A stretch of DNA of 17,366 nucleotides, from NCBI GenBank assembly GCA_002316675.1, contig DCDZ01000058.1, forward strand, positions 405 through 17,770. Reading direction: 5' to 3'. This document shows, piece by piece, positions 12,889 through 17,366 of this stretch. Source of the stretch: Tyzzerella sp. UBA1042. GTDB lineage: Bacteria > Bacillota > Clostridia > Lachnospirales > Anaerotignaceae. Each line of letters opens with the position of its first letter. The stretch's first letter is position 1. A program made the position numbers and the translations under genes. Below the pieces are notes generated by a model. It was not told where the DNA came from. It did no database searches and saw only the letters and a program-made list of their open reading frames with translations.

Positions 12889-12917
12889 TTGCATTCCATC
12901 CTTCAATTATGTATAAT
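12889..12917 (+). promoter_or_regulatory. Sigma-A promoter of argG
   Basis: TTGCAT (12889-12894) and a perfect TATAAT (12912-12917), 17 bases apart. ATTCA half-sites at 12916-12920 and 12929-12933 overlap and follow the -10. They match one arm of an ARG box (ArgR/AhrC), but the other arms are degenerate, so arginine repression here is only a suggestion. Confidence 0.65.
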
Positions 12918-12975
12918 TCATTTATATTATTCATAAAGAAATCGGGTTTTATAATATAAGGAGGATACAACTATC

Positions 12976-14193
12976 ATGAAGGAAAAAATTGTTTTGGCGT
13001 ACTCCGGGGGTCTTGATACTTCCGTTATCATTCCCTGGCTAAAAGAAAATTATGATGCAGAGGTTATCGCCGTTTGCGGTGACGTGGGACAGGGAAAAGA
13101 AACAGATGGTTTAGAGGAAAAAGCCCTGCGCACAGGCGCAAGCAAGCTTTATATAGAAGATTTGACAGAGGAATTCATTACTGATGCCATTTATCCCTGC
13201 ATTAAGGCAAATGCCGTGTATGAAGGCAAATACCTCTTGGGTACCTCTATGGCGAGACCCATTATTGCAAAGAAGTTAGTGGAAATTGCAAAAAAAGAAG
13301 GCGCTACGGCAATCTGCCACGGTGCAACAGGCAAGGGAAATGATCAGGTGCGTTTTGAACTGACCATCAAGGCCTTGGCTCCCGAATTGAAAATCATTGC
13401 GCCTTGGCGTTTAGACACCTGGGGTATGGAAAGCCGGGAGGACGAAATGGCTTATTTGGAAGCAAGAGGCATCCCCTTCCCCGCAAAAAAGGATGATTCC
13501 TACAGCCGTGACCGTAATATCTGGCACTTAAGCCACGAAGGCTTGGAATTGGAAGACCCGGCCAACGAGCCGAACTATGAGCATTTGCTGCAGATGGGTG
13601 TTTCTCCCGAAAATGCCCCCGATGTGCCCGAATATGTAACCGTTGATTTTGAAGCAGGTGTGCCTGTTGCCGTAAACGGCGAAAAGCTGGCGCCCATTGC
13701 ACTCTTGACAAAGCTGAATGAAATCGGCGGGAAAAACGGCATCGGCATCATTGATATTTGCGAAAACCGTGTGGTTGGCATGAAATCCCGGGGTGTATAT
13801 GAAACACCCGGCGGCACAATTTTATATTATGCCCACCGTGAACTGGAATATCTTTGCTTAGACAAAAAGACGCTGTCCTTTAATGAGGTGGCAAGTAATA
13901 AGCTGACAGAATTGGTTTACAGCGGCGAATGGTATACTCCTTTAAGAGAGGCCCTTTCCGCTTATTTTGACCATACCAACGCAACCGTTACAGGCTCTGT
14001 AAAAATGAAGCTCTATAAGGGCAATATCATTTCCGCAGGGGCAACCTCTCCTTACAGCTTGTACAACGAATCCATTGCAAGCTTCACAACAGGCGAGCTG
14101 TATAACCACAAGGATGCCGACGGCTTTATCAACCTGTTTGGCCTTTCCATGAAGGTGCGTGCCATGATGAAGCAGAACAACGAGAATCAATAA
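12976..14193 (+). CDS. argG: Argininosuccinate synthase
   Basis: 405 aa, the normal length. It joins citrulline and aspartate with ATP (giving AMP and PPi) in the penultimate step of arginine synthesis. The PP-loop motif AYSGGLDTS is at residues 8-16. CHGATGKGNDQVRFE is the citrulline/aspartate-binding block, and SYSRDRNIWHLSHEG is the second family signature. AAGGAGG (12958-12964) supports the ATG at 12976. argH follows after a 117-base gap holding a GC-rich inverted-repeat element, so the two genes are probably one transcript ending at the strong terminator after argH. Confidence 0.97.
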   Translation: MKEKIVLAYSGGLDTSVIIPWLKENYDAEVIAVCGDVGQGKETDGLEEKALRTGASKLYIEDLTEEFITDAIYPCIKANAVYEGKYLLGTSMARPIIAKKLVEIAKKEGATAICHGATGKGNDQVRFELTIKALAPELKIIAPWRLDTWGMESREDEMAYLEARGIPFPAKKDDSYSRDRNIWHLSHEGLELEDPANEPNYEHLLQMGVSPENAPDVPEYVTVDFEAGVPVAVNGEKLAPIALLTKLNEIGGKNGIGIIDICENRVVGMKSRGVYETPGGTILYYAHRELEYLCLDKKTLSFNEVASNKLTELVYSGEWYTPLREALSAYFDHTNATVTGSVKMKLYKGNIISAGATSPYSLYNESIASFTTGELYNHKDADGFINLFGLSMKVRAMMKQNNENQ

Positions 14194-14200
14194 AAAGGAT

Positions 14201-14285
14201 AGGGAAACCTTTTTGGGGCTTTGCCCCATACCCAAAGGCCTCTGGGGGCTGATCGGGTTTGGGACAAGGCCCCTTGGTTTTCCCT
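14201..14285. repeat. GC-rich nested inverted-repeat element between argG and argH
   Basis: AGGGAAACC (14201-14209) pairs imperfectly with GGTTTTCCCT (14276-14285) as an outer stem. Inside are GGGGC-TTT-GCCCC (14215-14227) and CCCAAA/TTTGGG (14231-14236 and 14258-14263). The base composition is unlike the flanking AT-rich gaps. The layout resembles dispersed intergenic palindromic elements of Clostridia. It may also act on argH expression by forming RNA structure just before its RBS. No T-run follows the GGGGC hairpin, so it is not a classic terminator. Confidence 0.6.
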
Positions 14286-14310
14286 AAAAAATCAGAAAGG
14301 ATGCGTAATT

Positions 14311-15690
14311 ATGAAACTTTGGGGCGGCCGCTTCACAAAGTCAACCGATAGCTTCACCGACCATTTTCACTCCTCCATTTCCTTCGACAGCCGTATGTAT
14401 CACGAGGACATTACAGGCAGTATGGCCCATGCGGCTATGCTGGGCAGGCAGGGAATCATCCCCCGGCAGGATGCGGATTTGATCATAAAAACATTGCAAG
14501 AAATCCTCAGGGATATTGAAAAGGGCGAAATCACCTTCGATGAAAAAGCAGAGGATATTCATATGAACGTGGAATCCATACTCATCGGCCGCATCGGTGA
14601 TGTGGGCAAGCGTCTGCATACGGGAAGAAGCCGCAACGATCAGGTGGCGTTGGATACCCGTATGTATACCAAAAAGGAAATCAAGGAAATACAAGGCTTG
14701 GTAAAAGAAATGCTGACGGTGATCAACACTCTGGCGGAAAAGCATACAGAAACCATACTCCCCGGCTATACCCATTTGCAGCGGGCCCAGCCGGTGACCT
14801 TCGCCCATCATCTTCTGGCGTATATGGAAATGTTTCAGCGGGACTATAACCGCCTGACGGATTGTTGGAAACGTACCGATGTAATGCCCTTAGGCAGCGG
14901 CGCTTTGGCAACCACAACCTACCCCTTGGACAGAGAATTTGTGGCAAAAGAGCTGGGGTTTGGCACCATTACCCAAAACAGCATGGACGGTGTTTCCGAC
15001 CGGGATTTCTGCATCGAATTGGTTTGCGATTTATCTATTTTAATGATGCACCTAAGCCGTTTTTGCGAGGAAATCATCCTTTGGAGCAGCCATGAGTTCC
15101 GCTTCATTGAATTGGACGATGCCTATTCCACAGGCTCCAGCATTATGCCCCAGAAGAAAAATCCCGATATGGCGGAATTGATCCGTGGAAAAACAGGAAG
15201 GGTATACGGCCATTTGATGGGGCTTCTGACCACCATGAAAGGCCTTCCCCTGGCATACAACAAGGATATGCAGGAAGATAAGGAAGCACTCTTCGGCGCT
15301 ATTGATACCATCAAAATGTGTGTACCTGTATTTACAAATATGCTGGCTACTGTTACGGTGCGGGAAAAGAATATGCTGGAGGCAGCAAAGGGCGGCTTCA
15401 CCAATGCCACCGATGCGGCAGACTGGCTGGTGAAGCAGGGCCTTCCCTTCCGTGATGCCCATGAAATCATCGGGAAGCTGGTGTTATACTGTATACAAAA
15501 CAACACCAATTTGGACGACCTTTCTCTGGAAGAATATAAAGCAATTTCGCCTGTATTCAACGAAAGCGTTTATGGCGCAATCTCCGTAAAGCAGTGCGTG
15601 GAGGCAAGAAAGATAATCGGCGGGCCGGCAAAGGAAGCAACCCAGAAGGCCATTGAGGCAAATAAGGCTTTTATTGCATCTCTGCAGTAG
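14311..15690 (+). CDS. argH: Argininosuccinate lyase
   Basis: 459 aa, the normal length. It splits argininosuccinate into arginine and fumarate, the last step of arginine synthesis. I chose the ATG at 14311, which begins the family N-terminus MKLWGGRFTK and has AAAGGA 9 bases upstream; the frame is open 30 codons further back, but that part encodes the intergenic repeat. The fumarase/aspartase signature GSSIMPQKKNPD starts at residue 275, with the catalytic Ser in its loop. H155 in GYTHLQRAQP is the catalytic histidine region. TGRSRNDQVALDTRMY is the substrate-binding block. Confidence 0.97.
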   Translation: MKLWGGRFTKSTDSFTDHFHSSISFDSRMYHEDITGSMAHAAMLGRQGIIPRQDADLIIKTLQEILRDIEKGEITFDEKAEDIHMNVESILIGRIGDVGKRLHTGRSRNDQVALDTRMYTKKEIKEIQGLVKEMLTVINTLAEKHTETILPGYTHLQRAQPVTFAHHLLAYMEMFQRDYNRLTDCWKRTDVMPLGSGALATTTYPLDREFVAKELGFGTITQNSMDGVSDRDFCIELVCDLSILMMHLSRFCEEIILWSSHEFRFIELDDAYSTGSSIMPQKKNPDMAELIRGKTGRVYGHLMGLLTTMKGLPLAYNKDMQEDKEALFGAIDTIKMCVPVFTNMLATVTVREKNMLEAAKGGFTNATDAADWLVKQGLPFRDAHEIIGKLVLYCIQNNTNLDDLSLEEYKAISPVFNESVYGAISVKQCVEARKIIGGPAKEATQKAIEANKAFIASLQ

Positions 15691-15746
15691 GGCAAAGCTT
15701 TTTTCTTCAAGAAGGAACCCCTTCGCCATAAAAAACAGACAAGTTC

Positions 15747-15786
15747 AAAAAATGCCTGACCAAGGAAATGGTCAGGCATTTTTTTT
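15747..15786 (+). terminator. Bidirectional intrinsic terminator after argH
   Basis: A perfect stem, AATGCCTGACC with GGTCAGGCATT, around AAGGAAAT, flanked by A6 on the left and T8 on the right. It ends the argGH transcript and, on the minus strand, the ribbon-helix-helix gene that converges on it. Confidence 0.95.
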
Positions 15787-15821
15787 GGGTATTTGATTCT
15801 GCCCATGCTTACTCTGCAATT

Positions 15822-15986
15822 TTATTGAGAAGCTTCCGTCTTCCCTTCGCTTTTTTCTATATGCCTTCTCAGCACAATATTTACATATTGAGAAAAGGAG
15901 CAATCGTCTTTTTCAGCAAGTTCTTTTATTTTTTCAATCATATCACTGTCTAAAGTGATACTTACCTTTGCTTTCAGAGGCTCCAT
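15822..15986 (-). CDS. Ribbon-helix-helix (Arc/CopG-like) DNA-binding protein
   Basis: 54 aa starting MEPLKAKVSITLD. I chose the ATG at 15986 because GGAGAGGTGAT precedes it; the longer frame to 16016 reads through that RBS. KAKVSITLD is the beta strand that inserts in the major groove. Helix A is SDMIEKIKELAEKDD, then CSFSQYVNIVLRRHIEK is the turn and helix B, a standard RHH fold. Such proteins are repressors or the antitoxin half of toxin-antitoxin pairs, but no toxin-sized partner ORF is next to it. A promoter-like sequence lies upstream, and the shared terminator is downstream. Confidence 0.85.
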   Translation of the reverse strand: MEPLKAKVSITLDSDMIEKIKELAEKDDCSFSQYVNIVLRRHIEKSEGKTEASQ

Positions 15987-16033
15987 TGTTATCACCTCTC
16001 CTATGGAGGATAGCATTTTATCCCGAATAATGG

Positions 16034-16062
16034 TATAAAGTAGTATTTAGAGAGATGGTAAA
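16034..16062 (-). promoter_or_regulatory. Possible promoter of the ribbon-helix-helix gene
   Basis: TTTACC (16062-16057) and TTTATA (16039-16034), 17 bases apart on the minus strand, about 50 bases before the gene. An inverted repeat GGATA/TATCC (about 16008-16023 on the plus strand) lies at the expected transcript start and could be an autoregulatory operator. Confidence 0.35.
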
Positions 16063-16115
16063 CTGCAAAATCCACATACATACGTTTTGCTTCCCAGGCA
16101 GTTCCTGCAAGCTCT

Positions 16116-16766
16116 TTAAAACAGCTCCGCCACCGTCTTCGGCGTGGCCGCAATATGGTCGGCACCGCAAGCCTCAAACTCTGCGCTGTCTCCATAGCCA
16201 TAGGCAACGGCAATACAAGGAATACCCACAGAATGGGCACCCTCAACATCAAATCTTCTGTCGCCCACCATCACTGCATCCTCTTTTTCCACGCCCATGG
16301 TATTTAGAACATACTCGATTACCTTCGCCTTGGTATCCCGCCCAATTTCCCGATGATCCCCGCCGATCACCTGAAAAAATTTATCCAATCCATAGTGCTT
16401 TAAAATACGGAGGGCTGTCTCCTCTTTTTTTGAGGTGGCAACAGCCAAGCGCTTCCCTTTTTTCTGCAATACCGCAAGCATCTCGGGAATTCCATCGTAC
16501 ACCTTATTTTCAAACAGGCCCACGGTGGCATAGCGCTCTCTGAAAAATTCCAAGGCTCTTTTTGCCTCCTCTTGGTTCATATGAAAGTCCTCGGTAAAGG
16601 TTTTGATTAACGGCGGCCCCACCATAAACCGCAGGTCTGCCTCCGCCCATTTGGCAATGCCCATCCTCTCCTGCATATGCTGTGCCGAACGAATGACACC
16701 CTCGGCAGAATCCGTTAGGGTACCGTCCAAATCAAATATAATACAACTTTGGGGTAATTTTGCCAT
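16116..16766 (-). CDS. HAD-superfamily phosphatase, phosphoglycolate phosphatase-like
   Basis: 216 aa from the ATG at 16766, chosen because AAAGGAG lies 8 bases upstream; the open frame extends ten codons further without a better RBS. HAD motif I is DLDGTLTD with nucleophile D12 and acid/base D14. Motif II is VATSK (T111), motif III a lysine at 146 or 148, and motif IV VGDRRFD (D169, D173). A helical cap of the Gph/YjjG type lies between motifs I and II. The substrate is not predictable; phosphoglycolate, nucleotides and pyrophosphate are common in the family. It could in principle act on phosphoserine, but it is not linked to the serine operon. Confidence 0.9.
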   Translation of the reverse strand: MAKLPQSCIIFDLDGTLTDSAEGVIRSAQHMQERMGIAKWAEADLRFMVGPPLIKTFTEDFHMNQEEAKRALEFFRERYATVGLFENKVYDGIPEMLAVLQKKGKRLAVATSKKEETALRILKHYGLDKFFQVIGGDHREIGRDTKAKVIEYVLNTMGVEKEDAVMVGDRRFDVEGAHSVGIPCIAVAYGYGDSAEFEACGADHIAATPKTVAELF

Positions 16767-16846
16767 GGTTTTCTCCTTTGCATTTTTTCCCTTCATCAGG
16801 AGGCTCCCATAAAAATAAGGCAGCCTTTCCGGGAAAAGTTTTATCT

Positions 16847-16875
16847 ATTTTACCTCAAATAGCAATTTTCTGCAA
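16847..16875 (-). promoter_or_regulatory. Sigma-A promoter of the HAD phosphatase gene
   Basis: TTGCAG (16875-16870) and TAAAAT (16852-16847), 17 bases apart on the minus strand, about 80 bases before the start codon and just after the spoIIP terminator. Confidence 0.5.
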
Positions 16876-16877
16876 AT

Positions 16878-16909
16878 GAAAAACCCCCTAAAACTTTTCT
16901 TTAAGGGGT
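16878..16909 (-). terminator. Intrinsic terminator of spoIIP
   Basis: On the minus strand ACCCCTTAAA pairs with TTTAGGGGGT (one G-U pair, 6-base loop), followed by TTTTTC. The upstream arm overlaps the spoIIP stop codon. Confidence 0.8.
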
Positions 16910-17366
16910 ATCCGCCAACAGTACATCCGCCATAACCTTTGCCAAGGGCTTCATGGCATTCATTGCTTCCTGCTTTGTATTTGTCTGGGCCCCCACCTCA
17001 ACCAGTGCGGAACGGGGCATATAATGCAAAATAAAGCGATAGGGGTTCAAATAAATCCTGCGGGCAAGCCCCGGATATTCCTGCCCCATTAAGGTTTTCA
17101 TCTGTAGGCTAAAGGCCAGATTGTCTTTGATATAATTATTTTCCAACCAAGAAACCGGCTCCGCCTGCCCGTCTTTATTCAAGCGGCATATGCCGTTTAC
17201 AAACATGATTTGTGCTGTGGTTTTTCCGTCCACCTCTGCCACCAAGTGGAGGTCCTCCCGAATGCCGTCTCTATGTAAATCGATACAAACCTCTATGGAG
17301 GGATTTTGCTTCAAAATTTCCTCCACGGCAGGCCCGCTGCGCTCATAAGCACCCTCTCGCTGCAGC
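16901..17366 (-). CDS. spoIIP: Stage II sporulation protein P, 5'-truncated by the window edge
   Basis: The last 155 codons of a gene that continues beyond the right edge; the frame is open to base 17366, so no start is inside the window. The fragment begins LQREGAYERSGPAVEEI, followed by EVCIDLHRDG with a zinc-site histidine, and ends with SALVEVGAQTNTKQEAMNAM, all typical of the SpoIIP C-terminal catalytic domain. SpoIIP is a membrane-anchored amidase and endopeptidase that works with SpoIID and SpoIIM in septal thinning and engulfment of the forespore. Its presence, with cwlD, indicates an endospore former. Upstream genes such as gpr or spoIID cannot be seen. A terminator follows immediately. 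Confidence 0.93.
   Translation of the reverse strand, partial: LQREGAYERSGPAVEEILKQNPSIEVCIDLHRDGIREDLHLVAEVDGKTTAQIMFVNGICRLNKDGQAEPVSWLENNYIKDNLAFSLQMKTLMGQEYPGLARRIYLNPYRFILHYMPRSALVEVGAQTNTKQEAMNAMKPLAKVMADVLLADTP

Larger units (their letters stand above)
12473..12975. other. Divergent intergenic region between the FAH-family gene and argG
   Basis: This 503-base region is AT-rich and has no supported gene. It holds the FAH-gene promoter on the left, a terminator-like hairpin on the plus strand (12748-12775), and the argG promoter with two ATTCA half-sites on the right. A 108-codon minus-strand frame exists but is low-complexity and lacks an RBS and any recognisable family. No T-box signature was found. 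Confidence 0.5.

Noticed and set aside
12644..12970. 108-codon minus-strand frame upstream of argG
   Set aside because: Low-complexity AT-rich translation, no RBS, no recognisable family, and it overlaps the argG promoter and RBS.
12540..12976. T-box or arginine riboswitch in front of argG
   Set aside because: No AGGGTGGNACCGCG-type T-box core or other known riboswitch core could be found.
14221..14310. N-terminal extension of argH by 30 codons
   Set aside because: The extension translates the intergenic repeat. The family N-terminus MKLWGGRF and the RBS both point to 14311.
15822..16766. Toxin-antitoxin pair involving the ribbon-helix-helix protein
   Set aside because: No toxin-sized ORF adjoins it; the neighbours are a HAD phosphatase and argH.
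1..17366. CRISPR arrays, tRNA or rRNA genes, insertion sequences, prophage
   Set aside because: No regularly spaced repeats, no tRNA-like or rRNA sequence, no transposase or integrase frames were seen on reading both strands.

Overview
This window looks like chromosomal DNA of a spore-forming, low-to-moderate GC Clostridia (Lachnospiraceae or Anaerotignum-like; the genus cannot be fixed from sequence alone). The evidence is strong AGGAGG-type ribosome binding sites, sigma-A promoters, two sporulation cell-wall genes (cwlD and a partial spoIIP) and a serC-serA-DUF1015 operon. There are no phage, transposase, CRISPR, rRNA or tRNA genes. Most of the window is core metabolism.

Left part (1-3954, all minus strand): a cwlD-type amidase, then a DEAD-box helicase with an unusual DEGD motif II and its own promoter, then a DUF1292 protein with a Cys/His-rich N-terminus, also with its own promoter and a terminator. 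A secreted glycerophosphodiesterase-like protein with a copper-amine-oxidase-like C-terminal domain follows.

Centre (4304-8560, plus strand): a strong promoter drives serC-serA-DUF1015, with ribosome binding sites overlapping the preceding stop codons. SerA makes phosphohydroxypyruvate and SerC converts it to phosphoserine. No serB is present, and the third gene is an uncharacterised DUF1015 protein with a DGHHR motif. Downstream is a cluster of three DnaA-box-like sites, then a 57-aa single-pass membrane protein and a strong terminator.

Middle (8496-12472, minus strand): a DUF2089-type HTH regulator (TTG start) overlaps its RBS region with a small three-helix membrane protein. A non-coding, structured segment of about 250 bp lies beside them. 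A fumarylacetoacetate-hydrolase-family gene then leads into an odd 615-codon ORF. That ORF joins a complete UDP-GlcNAc 2-epimerase to a SHOCT-like/helical/acidic protein and carries a perfect internal RBS and ATG at the junction. It looks like two genes merged by stop loss, or a gene with two products.

Right part (12889-17366): argG and argH (plus strand) complete the last two steps of arginine synthesis. They are separated by a GC-rich nested inverted-repeat element and end in a bidirectional terminator. On the minus strand are a ribbon-helix-helix regulator, a HAD phosphatase and the 3' part of spoIIP.

The best leads for new biology are DUF1015 as the missing phosphoserine-handling enzyme, the epimerase-SHOCT fusion with its internal start, the off-origin DnaA-box cluster, and the structured intergenic elements.
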